A DNA stretch of 18,464 nucleotides from CAZETJ01 sp964514575 (GCA_964514575.1 CAZETJ010000012.1:1-18464), one strand, 5' to 3'; counted from the first letter of the stretch, positions 1 through 8,744 are shown. A program made the numbers and translations. The notes: generated by a model not told the origin, from the sequence alone.

Positions 1-763
1 AGGCCTGCTTACGTAGGCGCAGCCAGACACTGGGTCCAAAGTAGAGCGGGGCCAGAACTGGCTGAAGAACTTTTTCGACTGCCAGAAGCGGGCGTTTGCC
101 GAGTACGCGTTTAAGCGTGGGAGAACGCAGGTTTGAGCCGGAAAGCGTGGCTTCTACCTCAAAACCGGCATCGTGCAGTAGCTTAATAACGGTCTTCGGG
201 TGGTGATTCACGAAGGCGATTTCTCCTGAGCGCTTACTGGCCTCTGAGCGGATATCTACAGGAGTTCTGGGCACACGCTTGCCATGGAAGCCATAGCGTA
301 AGCGATTAAGGAAATGGGCATCATTAGCGAACTCCAGTAGGAACGTACCACCCGGCTTTAGTACGCGGGAGATTTCGGCGAATTCTGGATGAGGGTCAGG
401 CAGATGGTGCAGAACTCGTACCACCAATACCAAGTCTACGGATTTTGCTGGCAACTTAAGATCAGCCGCTTGCAACAATTTCTGGTGAACTTCCGTGCCT
501 TTAAGATAAATTTTGGCCAGATCTAGCTGTTGCTGGCTAGGCTCAGCAAGAGTCACTTCGTCGGCATACTTAGTCAACATTTTGCTCAGGCGGCCGTAAC
601 CGCCGCCAACATCAACAGCTTTTTTAAAATGGCGGCCACGCAACAGGCGCCTGATGGCCAGCTCCTCGGCAGCATGCTCGTATTCCCGGCCCTGCCAATA
701 ATCTTGGTAGTTATACTTGGGGTCGTTGTACTGGTCGGCTTTTTTGCTTTGCTTCTTGGGCAT
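1..763 (-). CDS. class I SAM-dependent methyltransferase, C-terminus cut by window edge
   Basis: The frame is open from an ATG at 763 to the left edge, about 254 codons with no stop, so the gene is partial at its 3' end. It is predicted to transfer a methyl group from SAM to an unknown substrate in the cytoplasm. The Methyltransf_11-type fold shows in order: the glycine-rich SAM loop VDVGGGYGRLS near residues 50-60, an acidic beta-2 end (AEPS, about 73-76), and the motif around LHHLPDP (about 117-123) followed by a PGG turn (VLKPGGTF). The N-terminus is Lys/Asp/Tyr-rich (MPKKQSKKADQY). The ATG follows the tyrS stop directly (TAGATG), so translational coupling with tyrS is likely. I see no good Shine-Dalgarno of its own. 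The family assignment is sure; the substrate cannot be told from sequence. Confidence 0.85.
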   Translation of the reverse strand, partial: MPKKQSKKADQYNDPKYNYQDYWQGREYEHAAEELAIRRLLRGRHFKKAVDVGGGYGRLSKMLTKYADEVTLAEPSQQQLDLAKIYLKGTEVHQKLLQAADLKLPAKSVDLVLVVRVLHHLPDPHPEFAEISRVLKPGGTFLLEFANDAHFLNRLRYGFHGKRVPRTPVDIRSEASKRSGEIAFVNHHPKTVIKLLHDAGFEVEATLSGSNLRSPTLKRVLGKRPLLAVEKVLQPVLAPLYFGPSVWLRLRKQA

Positions 764-1996
764 CTACTTTAATTCTACCAAAGCAGAGTCCTTGAAAGCT
801 TTGCCGCGCTTGAGTAGAGCAGTCTCTGTTAGCACCTGGTCTTCATCTGTTACGCGTTGGCCATTCACTTGGATAGCCCCCTCGGCGACCAATCTCCGGG
901 CTTCAGTTTTGGACGACGCCAGGCCTGTAGAGACAAGCACGTCAACTAGTGGCGCAGTTTTTTTGATTCTCTCTGCTGGAATCTCTTTTCTGACTTGAGC
1001 CAGCACACCTTCGCCAACAGAGGCTATTGGTGTCTTGCCGGTCAAAACATCGGTAACGACTTCGGCAGTGTGGGTTTCTTCCTTGCCGTGGACGAGTTCG
1101 GTGACCTCGCGGGCCAGCAACTGCTGAGCTTTGCGTTCTTCCGGGCTGGAGACGTGATATTCCATTGTCTTCTGGATCTCTTCGACAGATAAGAAAGTAT
1201 AAATCTTGAGATAGTCACCGACGTTAGCGTCATCTACATTAATCCAGAACTGGTAAAACTGCGTTGGGCTGGTTCTAGCGGGATCGAGCCAGACGGCGCC
1301 TTCCTCGCTTTTTCCAAACTTCTTGCCCGTCAGCTGGTTGACAACTAGCGGCATGCACATGGCGTGAACTTCTTTGGCTTCCTTTTTGCGCACTAGCGGC
1401 ACACCAGATATCATGTTACCCCACTGGTCAGAGGCGCCGATTTGTAGCTCTACGCCCATAGTCTTATATAGATGCCAGAAGTCGTAGCCTTGGAGGAGGC
1501 TATAACTGAATTCGGCGTAACTGATACCTGCCCCATGATCGCTCAGCCGGGTAGCTACAAAGTCACGCTGCAGCAGCTCGCTCATCGGATAGTGCTTGCC
1601 CACGTCGCGAAGGAAATCCAGATACTTTAAGTTGTCGAGCCAATCGAGGTTGTTGACTAGCTCGTGCGGAGCGCTGGCTAACAGCTTTTCGATCTGAGCT
1701 TTCACCTCTTTGATGTTCGTGGCAACCGCGGCCTTGTCAGCTAGCGATCTTTCTTGGTCCTTACCTCCTGGATCGCCGACCAAACTAGTTGCGCCACCGG
1801 CTAGTAAAACGGCCTTCCAGCCAGCATCAATAAAGCGCTTGGCGAGCAGTATCACCGCAAGGTTGCCGATGGTCAGGCTGTCGGAGGAGGCGTCAATCCC
1901 CAAGTAGAATTTCCTTGGTTTATCTAGCCATGAGGCGTCCTCAAAGGTCTTGTCCTTTATCAGTCCGCGCTTTGCTAAATCTTCGCTGAATTTCAT
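764..1996 (-). CDS. tyrS: tyrosine--tRNA ligase
   Basis: This class Ic synthetase charges tRNA-Tyr with tyrosine in the cytoplasm. At 410 aa it is normal length for bacterial TyrRS. The Rossmann catalytic domain carries the tyrosine pocket (Y31, D35 and the later YSLLQGYDF segment about 165-173), QIGASDQWGN (about 185-194), and the KMSKS-equivalent KFGKS (226-230). An S4 RNA-binding domain follows at about 345-402 (KTEARRLVAEGAIQVNG). The HIGH signature is odd: it reads TIGN at 42-45, so both histidines are replaced (see findings). The start at 1996 is supported by an AAGG Shine-Dalgarno with 8-nt spacing and a -10 box just upstream. A methyltransferase gene follows with zero gap; the class A PBP gene diverges on the other side. 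Confidence 0.97.
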   Translation of the reverse strand: MKFSEDLAKRGLIKDKTFEDASWLDKPRKFYLGIDASSDSLTIGNLAVILLAKRFIDAGWKAVLLAGGATSLVGDPGGKDQERSLADKAAVATNIKEVKAQIEKLLASAPHELVNNLDWLDNLKYLDFLRDVGKHYPMSELLQRDFVATRLSDHGAGISYAEFSYSLLQGYDFWHLYKTMGVELQIGASDQWGNMISGVPLVRKKEAKEVHAMCMPLVVNQLTGKKFGKSEEGAVWLDPARTSPTQFYQFWINVDDANVGDYLKIYTFLSVEEIQKTMEYHVSSPEERKAQQLLAREVTELVHGKEETHTAEVVTDVLTGKTPIASVGEGVLAQVRKEIPAERIKKTAPLVDVLVSTGLASSKTEARRLVAEGAIQVNGQRVTDEDQVLTETALLKRGKAFKDSALVELK

Positions 1997-2017
1997 TGAT
2001 TAACCTTGATAAGCTTT

Positions 2018-2023
2018 AGTATA
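2018..2023 (-). promoter_or_regulatory. tyrS -10 box (TATACT)
   Basis: The complement strand reads TATACT, five of six matches to the sigma-70 -10 consensus. It would start RNA near 2011 and give a leader of about 15 nt that contains an AAGG ribosome-binding site. No convincing -35 is visible (TTAGCC at 17-nt spacing is weak). Confidence 0.5.
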
Positions 2024-2080
2024 ACTCATCCCTAAGATGGGGCTAATGTTAAAAACTGAGAATTTTAAGTTAAAGCATTT

Positions 2081-2089
2081 TGCTATAAT
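2081..2089 (+). promoter_or_regulatory. extended -10 promoter of the PBP gene (TGCTATAAT)
   Basis: A perfect TATAAT at 2084-2089 is preceded by TGC, the extended -10 form that compensates for a weak -35 (none seen). The predicted RNA start is near 2096, giving a leader of about 23 nt before the ATG at 2119. An AGGTG at 2098-2102 lies too far from that ATG for an ideal Shine-Dalgarno. Confidence 0.65.
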
Positions 2090-2118
2090 TTACTTTTAGG
2101 TGAATATGAAATTACTAA

Positions 2119-5115
2119 ATGGCTAAGTCATCCGGCAAACGTCCAAACTTGAGGGTAAACCGATCGTTAACCAACCGTTGGATGCGGACTGGTACAGCAC
2201 GTGCTAAGCGCAAAATAGAGCGGCTAAGGGGCCTGCCCAATTCTAGGCTAAAAAGGGTGCTTTGGCGGCTTGATCCGAGGCACTTTAAAGAATACTGGTG
2301 GAACCGCGAGGGCGCCGTTGTGGCCCTTAAAGGCCTGGGTATCGCTATTTTGGTCTTCTTCGTTTTGACGCTAGGCGTGTTCGCCTACTTCCGCAAAGAT
2401 TTGCCAAAACTGACAGACATCTCCGCTGGCGACCTGGGCGGTAGCATCAGCTATTATGACCGAACTGGCAAGGTCCTGTTGTGGTCAGATTATAATGCCG
2501 TCAAGCGCGTGCCGGTGCAAAGCCAGGAAATTTCACCGTACGTCAAACAGGCGACTATCGCCGTTGAAGACAAAAATTTTTATAAGGAAAAAGGCTTTTC
2601 TATCCAGGGCACCCTTCGCGCGGCACTTAACGATGTATTCCATAGAGGCAGTTTGCAGGGCGGATCAACGCTAGACGAACAGTTAATTAAGCTCACGCAG
2701 GACTTCAACCAGAACCGTACGATCGCCTTGAAGTTTAAGGAGTTAATCCTGGCCGTCGAGCTGGAGCGAACCTATACTAAAGACGAGATCTTGACAGGTT
2801 ACCTTAACGCCGCGCCTTACGGTGGTGTCGACTATGGCGTTCAGACAGCCTCATCAGACTATTTTCACAAAAACGCCAAAGATTTAACTTTGGGCGAGTC
2901 CGCCTTCTTGGCCGCCATCCCGCAATCGCCGGCCTATTATTCACCTTATGACACTGAGACTTTTGACTCGAAGGCCTTGGCCGGCCGTATGCAGTACATC
3001 CTGCAACTGATGGTCAACCAGCATATGATTACCAAAGCCCAGCAAACTGCCGCCTTGAGCGAGAACGTCTTGGCCGAGGTCCAGCCACAGCAGACTAAAT
3101 ACGCCGGCATCCAAGCGCCGTATTTCGTCCTGGCGGCCAAAAGCCAACTTGATTCTCAGATTGCTAGCCAAACTTCGAAGATTGGCGGCCTGAAGATCAT
3201 CACCACGTTGGACATGAACTTAGAGGCTCAAGCCGAAAAATTGGTAGCCAGCAACCTGCCGGCCATTCAGCGCTTAACCGCCGGTCTAGCCGACCAAGAG
3301 GCCACTGTTACAGAAGATGTTCAAACCGGCCAGATCATGGATCTGGTAGGAGGCGTCAACTTTAATGATCCGACTTCAGGCCAGATCAACTACGCCGATT
3401 CTGTTTTGGTGCCACCCGGCTCCAGCTTCAAGCCATACGACTACACGACTCTGATTGACAACAATAACAACGTCGGCGCCGGATCGGTGCTTTATGACAC
3501 CCAGAGCCCGCTGCCGGGATATCCATGTACTAATCACTCAACTCCAAAAAATGGCGGCAACTGCTTGCAGGACTATGATTTCTTACAACCTGGACCTATA
3601 ACGCTGCGCTATGCGCTAGGCGGTTCACGCAACATTCCGGCTGTCAAAGCAATGCTGGAGGCTGTACCGGGCGACACCAGCCCTAATCGAACGACCTCGA
3701 TTAACAAGGTCATCTCCACAGCATCGGCTCTAATGGACAACACCTACTTGCAGAGCCAAGGCCTAAAAGCTTACAACTGCTACACGCCCGGTATTGATAT
3801 CACTAACGTCACTTCGTCCGACGTTACGCAGTGCTATGGCGCATCAGCTATTGGCGACGGTGCATTCTTGCACTTAGACGATCACGTCAACGGCCTGGCC
3901 AGCCTGGCGCGCCTTGGAGGAGCTATTCCGCGAACTCTTATCCTGAGTGTCACCAACTCTAACGGCAAAAAAGTTTACCAGTGGAAGCAGCCCAAACCAA
4001 CACAAGCAGTTAAGCAAGATTCTGCTTATATTGTTGATAACATGGCCAGCGACCCGAGCGCCAGTTACCTGCCTGGCTCTTGCACGGATACGACCTGTAC
4101 TACGCTGGCTCACGGCGGCTATAAATTCCAGCGCTACAACGGCTGGCACATCGCCGTTAAGACCGGAACAACCGACAACGGCTTTGACGGCTTGATGACC
4201 TCCTGGGACACCAAGTACTCAACCGTCAGCTGGGTCGGCAACCACACGCGAAATGTCGATATATCGTCCCGAACCGGCATCGCCATGGAATATCTGACAG
4301 AACCGCTAACCCGCGGCATGACTGAGTTCGCGCTAAACGGGCTTACTCCAGTTAACTGGACGCAGCCGAGCGACATAAAGACTGAACCGGCCTTCGTTGT
4401 GCGCAACCACATTCACTACGGCGATATTGAACCAAGCCCAAGTACCGATCTTTTCCCCGCCTGGTACGTCGGCAAAAGCTCCACCAGCGGCACCAACCAA
4501 ACTATTGATAAGGTATCGAATAACGTCGCCACCAGCTGCACACCGACCCTGGCCCGACAGACAGTCGACAACGGTAACACGGCCGCTTGGAATATTGATA
4601 TCTTTAATGGCGGCAGTCCAAACACCGGAGTAACGGGTACCAACAGTGGAGCTAGCCAGGCCAATGATACGCTGCATGTCTGCGGTGAAGCCCAGCCGAC
4701 AGTCACCCTAACAGTCAACGATTCGCTTGCAGCGAGCGCGCCAAATACAACCTGTACGGTCAGTTGCACGTTCAACGTGGCAGCGACTGCGGGTGCCCAT
4801 CCGCTGTATGACCCGCAGTACGCTTCAGCTGGCGGCGGCTATATAAACTTCTTGGTCAACGATCAAATCGTTAAGACAATCAACTTCACCGACACCAGCA
4901 ACACGAACCAATTCTACACTTATACCGTCACGTCCTCAGGGCCGATGAAGGTAACGGCCCAAGTCGTCGACAGTGTCCTATACGATAGCTCCGACACCGT
5001 GAACGTTACGGGCAAGGCCACGCTGACCGGTTTCGCACCAGGCAACCGCAACGTTTCCTTAGCCAGTTTTTATAGCACAGCCCGAAAAAGTTCTACTCAT
5101 CACAGTGGCCGTTAG
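2119..5115 (+). CDS. class A penicillin-binding protein (transglycosylase/transpeptidase)
   Basis: A bifunctional peptidoglycan synthase that polymerises glycan strands from lipid II and cross-links the stem peptides outside the membrane. Residues 1-65 form a very basic cytoplasmic tail and about 66-91 one membrane segment. The GT51 domain follows (about 110-280): catalytic E150 in EDKNF, GGSTLDEQ at 181-188, second acidic motif KFKE at 205-208, and YLNAAPYG at 228-235. The penicillin-binding domain has S435-x-x-K438 (SSFK), SRN at 503-505 and KTGT at 681-684, so it looks catalytically intact. Residues about 750-998 form a beta-rich, Thr/Asn/Ser-rich tail, possibly Ig-like. There are ten cysteines, all on the outside. 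Two GT51 signature positions deviate (see findings). The 998 aa length is at the long end for the family. It is divergent from tyrS. Confidence 0.93.
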   Translation: MAKSSGKRPNLRVNRSLTNRWMRTGTARAKRKIERLRGLPNSRLKRVLWRLDPRHFKEYWWNREGAVVALKGLGIAILVFFVLTLGVFAYFRKDLPKLTDISAGDLGGSISYYDRTGKVLLWSDYNAVKRVPVQSQEISPYVKQATIAVEDKNFYKEKGFSIQGTLRAALNDVFHRGSLQGGSTLDEQLIKLTQDFNQNRTIALKFKELILAVELERTYTKDEILTGYLNAAPYGGVDYGVQTASSDYFHKNAKDLTLGESAFLAAIPQSPAYYSPYDTETFDSKALAGRMQYILQLMVNQHMITKAQQTAALSENVLAEVQPQQTKYAGIQAPYFVLAAKSQLDSQIASQTSKIGGLKIITTLDMNLEAQAEKLVASNLPAIQRLTAGLADQEATVTEDVQTGQIMDLVGGVNFNDPTSGQINYADSVLVPPGSSFKPYDYTTLIDNNNNVGAGSVLYDTQSPLPGYPCTNHSTPKNGGNCLQDYDFLQPGPITLRYALGGSRNIPAVKAMLEAVPGDTSPNRTTSINKVISTASALMDNTYLQSQGLKAYNCYTPGIDITNVTSSDVTQCYGASAIGDGAFLHLDDHVNGLASLARLGGAIPRTLILSVTNSNGKKVYQWKQPKPTQAVKQDSAYIVDNMASDPSASYLPGSCTDTTCTTLAHGGYKFQRYNGWHIAVKTGTTDNGFDGLMTSWDTKYSTVSWVGNHTRNVDISSRTGIAMEYLTEPLTRGMTEFALNGLTPVNWTQPSDIKTEPAFVVRNHIHYGDIEPSPSTDLFPAWYVGKSSTSGTNQTIDKVSNNVATSCTPTLARQTVDNGNTAAWNIDIFNGGSPNTGVTGTNSGASQANDTLHVCGEAQPTVTLTVNDSLAASAPNTTCTVSCTFNVAATAGAHPLYDPQYASAGGGYINFLVNDQIVKTINFTDTSNTNQFYTYTVTSSGPMKVTAQVVDSVLYDSSDTVNVTGKATLTGFAPGNRNVSLASFYSTARKSSTHHSGR

Positions 5116-5121
5116 CAGCAA

Positions 5122-6102
5122 CTACTGCGACACTGTTTGCGGTGCCTGCCGGGTATCGAGCGACTTCTCAAGGCTGGCTAGCTCGCTGGCAATAGAGTTA
5201 CGCTGATTGACCAAGCTGTTGTAGTCAACTGTATCAGTTTGCAAATTGCGTATGCCCGCGTTATAGGCATCCACTTCTTCGTTGAAGCCGGTGACACCAG
5301 CGTTGTACTGATCAATCTGACCGCTGCTGCGCTCAGCATCTAGTCGAGCCCTATCGCTGTTTATCTGGCTAAGTTGGGCGCTGAGGGCGAGCTGCTCAGA
5401 GTCAATCTGAGATTTTAAACCAGTCAGCTGAGCATCATCAGCATTTAGCTGAGCCTCGCGACCGGTGAATTCATCCTGGTATTTGGCTGCGAAAGCTAAC
5501 ACAGCCCCGCGGTTGGTAAAATAGCGCGCGTAATAAGTCTCTAAGCCGGACGGCAAATTGCTCACTTCGGTGCCAAACACCGAGTTCATCTCGTTAACAA
5601 CGTCATTGGGCTCGGATTTCTTATAGGCATTTATGGTGTCGATTAGACGCTGATCATGGACCTCATTTTTATAATAATCATTTAGCATGCTATCAACACG
5701 GTTGCGATCAGAGCTCGATAGCCGTTCATAGGCAGCATGGAGCATCTCGTGGGCAGCCGTAACTTCTTGAACACCAGACAGTCTGGAATCCGAAACGCTA
5801 TAGACAAAGATTCCGCTCTCGCCAGGATGGTAACAGCCTAGAACGATGGTTTGCTCGCTTTCCGGACAATCCTGGCGAAAAGTCGAGGCGCTAGCTACAA
5901 GTGCTGGATGGTTAACGTAAAAAATATGCCGAGCCGCAGCGGTCATAGTATCTTCACGGGCTAGGCCGGCAACATTGGCTGGAGCAGTGTAATTACGCAG
6001 CTTCCACCAGTCTTCTATGGCCCGGGCCCGACTAAAGCCGATTGCCACAAGCACTACCACAGCAACCAGCGTTGTCGTGCTGTTGATAAGGCGTCTGGAC
6101 AT
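5122..6102 (-). CDS. membrane-anchored putative HExxH metalloprotease with coiled-coil tail
   Basis: I do not recognise a named family. An N-terminal hydrophobic segment (about 9-24, TTLVAVVVLVAIGF) would be a signal anchor or signal peptide, placing the rest outside. HEMLH at 118-122 is a clean HExxH zinc-peptidase motif in a helix (TAAHEMLHAAYE). A later GTE at 177-179, followed by an LETYYARYF segment, could supply the third ligand as in gluzincins; that part is inference. C79 and C90 flank a short loop and could form a disulphide. Residues about 205-315 are heptad-like, rich in Gln, Leu, Ala and Ser, and probably coiled coil. The gene lies 26 nt after clpC but has its own extended -10 box seven nt before the ATG. 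It ends 6 nt from the PBP gene, tail to tail. Confidence 0.75.
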   Translation of the reverse strand: MSRRLINSTTTLVAVVVLVAIGFSRARAIEDWWKLRNYTAPANVAGLAREDTMTAAARHIFYVNHPALVASASTFRQDCPESEQTIVLGCYHPGESGIFVYSVSDSRLSGVQEVTAAHEMLHAAYERLSSSDRNRVDSMLNDYYKNEVHDQRLIDTINAYKKSEPNDVVNEMNSVFGTEVSNLPSGLETYYARYFTNRGAVLAFAAKYQDEFTGREAQLNADDAQLTGLKSQIDSEQLALSAQLSQINSDRARLDAERSSGQIDQYNAGVTGFNEEVDAYNAGIRNLQTDTVDYNSLVNQRNSIASELASLEKSLDTRQAPQTVSQ

Positions 6103-6109
6103 GCCCTTT

Positions 6110-6118
6110 AGTATAGCA
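6110..6118 (-). promoter_or_regulatory. extended -10 promoter of the HExxH gene (TGCTATACT), leaderless geometry
   Basis: The complement reads TGC then TATACT. The box ends seven nt before the ATG at 6102, so RNA would start at or next to the A of ATG and have essentially no leader. The AAAGGG between box and ATG is too close to serve as a Shine-Dalgarno. No -35 is visible. Confidence 0.6.
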
Positions 6119-6128
6119 AGCTACGAAG

Positions 6129-8621
6129 TTATTCGGCGACGGCGGCGTAGGTCAGTTCTGGCTCTTTTTGCACTGGGTTTGGCTCGACTCCAACGGTCAC
6201 AACATCGCCGCGATGATAGCTTTCGTCTAATAAGCCTCCGGCGATGGCGTCCTCAACCGTTTCCTGGAGCAAGCGGCGCATCGGCCGAGCCCCGTTGTGA
6301 GCATCATAACCGCGCTCCAGCAGGAATTCCTTAGCAGCTTTGCCGACCTGAAGACCAATGCCCTTCTTGACTAGGCGGGCTCGAAGATCGTCCAACTGCA
6401 GGTCCAGGATCTTTAGGACATCTTGCTTGGTCAGAGCTCGAAAAACGATAACTTTATCGATGCGGTTCAGCAACTCCGGCCGCATCATTTTCTTAAGATC
6501 TTCGGTCACTTTGTCGCGGTTGGCAGCGTGCAACTCGTCTACATTACCTCTATCGCCGACCATTGAGCCAAAGCCAAAACTGGCCTCTTTTTGGAGTTTT
6601 TCGGCGCCGATATTACTAGTCATGATAATTATCGTGTTCGTGAAGTCAATCTTGCGGCCTTTAGCGTCGCTGAGCGTACCGTCCTCTAGTATCTGCAGCA
6701 GGATGTTAAAGACCTCCGGATGGGCCTTTTCGATCTCGTCAAACAGAACTACGCTATAGGGCTGATGGCGGATTTTGTCAGTCAGTTGGCCGCCATCGTC
6801 ATAGCCGATATAGCCAGCGGGCGCTCCGACCAAACGGGCCACGGTGTGGTGCTCGGCGAATTCGCTCATATCGATCTTAATTAATGCCTCTTCTGAGCCA
6901 AAAAACTCGCGGGCTAACACTCGGGCTAGCTCGGTTTTTCCAACGCCAGTCGGGCCTAGGAATATGAACGAGCCGATTGGCCGCTTCTCGCTGGAGATGC
7001 CCGATCGGCTACGGCGTACGGCTTTAGCAACGGTCTCGACAGCCTCTTCTTGGCCAATGACATACTTAGATAAATTTTTCTCTAAATTAACTAAATATTT
7101 GGCTTCGCTTTTAATGACTTTGGTGACAGGTACGCCAGTCATCCTAGCCACTGTTTCAGCAACATCGTCACTGGTCAAATTAATAGGCTTGCCAGTTTTA
7201 TGGGTAGCTTCTAAGCTCTTGATCTTCTCGGTGATGACGCTAGCCTTTTGCTTCTCGCGGGCGGCTTTTTCGTAGTCCTCGGTGTCAACAGCCTCGTCAA
7301 TTCGCGTATTAATCAATTTCAGTTCTTTCTGCAACTGCCTGAGCTGCGGCGGGGTTTTGCCTCTGTTGACACGCAGATAAGCAGCCGTTTCATCCAAAAG
7401 ATCAATCGCCTTATCCGGCATGTAGCGGTCCCGAACGTAGCGGCGGGCAAATTGCACAGTATCAGCTAGCACCTCATCCTCAACTTTGACGTTGTGAAAA
7501 TCTTCGTAGTGCGAACGCAGGCCCTTAAGAATAGCCAGGGTTTCAGCCGGGGTGGTCTCTGGCACCTGGATCGGCTGGAAACGTCGTTCTAGCGCCGCGT
7601 CTTTTTCGACATGGCGAGTGTATTCGTCAGTAGTGGTGGCGCCAATCATCTGGATTTTACCGCGGGCTAGGCTCGGCTTTAAGATATTACCGGCGTCCAT
7701 GGAGCCCTCCGCCGCACCGGCGCCCACGATCAAGTGCAGCTCGTCTATGAAGATAATGGTATTCTTGTCTTCTTCGAGCTCAGCAATAACTTTTTTGAGG
7801 CGCTCCTCAAATTCGCCGCGGTACTTCGTGCCAGCAATCATGCCGGCCAGGTCCAAGGTAATAATCCGCTTGTCGAGCAGGCTATCGGGGACTTCCTCGT
7901 TAACGATTCGCTGGGCTATGCCCTCAACGATGGCCGTCTTACCAACGCCAGGCTCACCGATAAGCACTGGGTTATTCTTATTGCGCCGGTTAAGAATGGT
8001 GATGACGCGGCGGATTTGATTTTCACGGCCAACTACCGGATCAAGTTTGTCTTCTTTAGCCAGTTTAGTAAGATCGGTTCCAAAGCTTTCGAGCGTCGAT
8101 TTCTTGCCATTCTTTCCGCGTCGAGCTGTGCCCGTAGAGGCTTGGTCGCCTTCGTACTGTTGACGATTCAAAAAGCCTTCGACCTCGCTGGAAAGCCGGT
8201 CGACATCGACATTCATATCACGCAGCAGAGTGGTGGCCCTAGCGTTTTTTTGACTCAAAATACTGAATAAAACATGCTCCGTGCCGCAGTAGTCTTGATT
8301 AAACTCCTGGGCGATCTCCCAAGCCATTTTTAGAGTTAACTTGGCTGTCTCGCTTAAACCCTTACCACCCATATTTATAACCAAGGTTTTAGGAGTCAGA
8401 TTAAGAGCCAGGCGAGCTCGATCTAGAGTGATACCAGCGCCTTCCAGGATTTTGGAGGCCATTGAGCCTTCCTGAGCCAGCACTCCGAGCAACAAATGCT
8501 CTGTGCCAATATAGGCGCTACCGGACGCTCTAGCGATGGCGTCGGCGTGCTTCAAACTATGCAACGCGTTATTGGTCAGGTGCGATAAAAACTCTTGGAA
8601 ATCTGGTGAATTTGGTATCAT
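6129..8621 (-). CDS. clpC: ATP-dependent Clp protease ATP-binding subunit ClpC
   Basis: A hexameric AAA+ unfoldase that feeds substrates to ClpP in the cytoplasm. At 830 aa it matches ClpC length. Domain order: double Clp-N repeat (about 1-145); NBD1 with Walker A GEPGVGKT (222-229) and Walker B IIFIDE (289-294); a short UVR-type middle domain (about 425-475) that marks ClpC rather than ClpB; NBD2 with Walker A GPTGVGKT (556-563) and Walker B VVLFDE (624-629); sensor-2 GARP (777-780). A ClpP-docking tripeptide is likely FGF at 682-684, in the place of the VGF/IGF loop. No clpP is in the window. The start at 8621 has a purine-rich AGAGG five nt upstream. Expression is predicted to be HrcA-controlled through the CIRCE element over its promoter. 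Confidence 0.96.
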   Translation of the reverse strand: MIPNSPDFQEFLSHLTNNALHSLKHADAIARASGSAYIGTEHLLLGVLAQEGSMASKILEGAGITLDRARLALNLTPKTLVINMGGKGLSETAKLTLKMAWEIAQEFNQDYCGTEHVLFSILSQKNARATTLLRDMNVDVDRLSSEVEGFLNRQQYEGDQASTGTARRGKNGKKSTLESFGTDLTKLAKEDKLDPVVGRENQIRRVITILNRRNKNNPVLIGEPGVGKTAIVEGIAQRIVNEEVPDSLLDKRIITLDLAGMIAGTKYRGEFEERLKKVIAELEEDKNTIIFIDELHLIVGAGAAEGSMDAGNILKPSLARGKIQMIGATTTDEYTRHVEKDAALERRFQPIQVPETTPAETLAILKGLRSHYEDFHNVKVEDEVLADTVQFARRYVRDRYMPDKAIDLLDETAAYLRVNRGKTPPQLRQLQKELKLINTRIDEAVDTEDYEKAAREKQKASVITEKIKSLEATHKTGKPINLTSDDVAETVARMTGVPVTKVIKSEAKYLVNLEKNLSKYVIGQEEAVETVAKAVRRSRSGISSEKRPIGSFIFLGPTGVGKTELARVLAREFFGSEEALIKIDMSEFAEHHTVARLVGAPAGYIGYDDGGQLTDKIRHQPYSVVLFDEIEKAHPEVFNILLQILEDGTLSDAKGRKIDFTNTIIIMTSNIGAEKLQKEASFGFGSMVGDRGNVDELHAANRDKVTEDLKKMMRPELLNRIDKVIVFRALTKQDVLKILDLQLDDLRARLVKKGIGLQVGKAAKEFLLERGYDAHNGARPMRRLLQETVEDAIAGGLLDESYHRGDVVTVGVEPNPVQKEPELTYAAVAE

Positions 8622-8713
8622 GGACCCCTCTTACTTACCCTTCTGAAGTAATTGTATTAACTAGGACTTCTGGCCGGCTGTAAGGTCTTTTACGGTAATG
8701 TTGGCCTGCATCA

Positions 8714-8744
8714 ATGATACCACAATTTGGCACTCTCAAGTCAA
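8714..8744 (-). promoter_or_regulatory. clpC promoter overlapping the CIRCE operator
   Basis: On the complement, TTGACT (8739-8744) is a good -35 hexamer and TATCAT (8714-8719) a -10 preceded by TGG (extended -10). The spacing is 19 nt, longer than the ideal 17. The -35 lies in the spacer of the inverted repeat, so a bound repressor would cover it. RNA would start near 8707, leaving a leader of about 85 nt with no strong structure that I can see. Confidence 0.65.

Noticed and set aside
6358..8270. Several plus-strand ORFs of 70-180 codons antisense to clpC
   Set aside because: They mirror a strongly conserved gene, have low-complexity Ser/Arg/Leu composition and no recognisable domain.
8661..8711. 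16-residue ORF upstream of clpC beginning MQANITVKDL
   Set aside because: Its ATG lies before the predicted RNA start of the clpC promoter, and no other promoter is visible for it.
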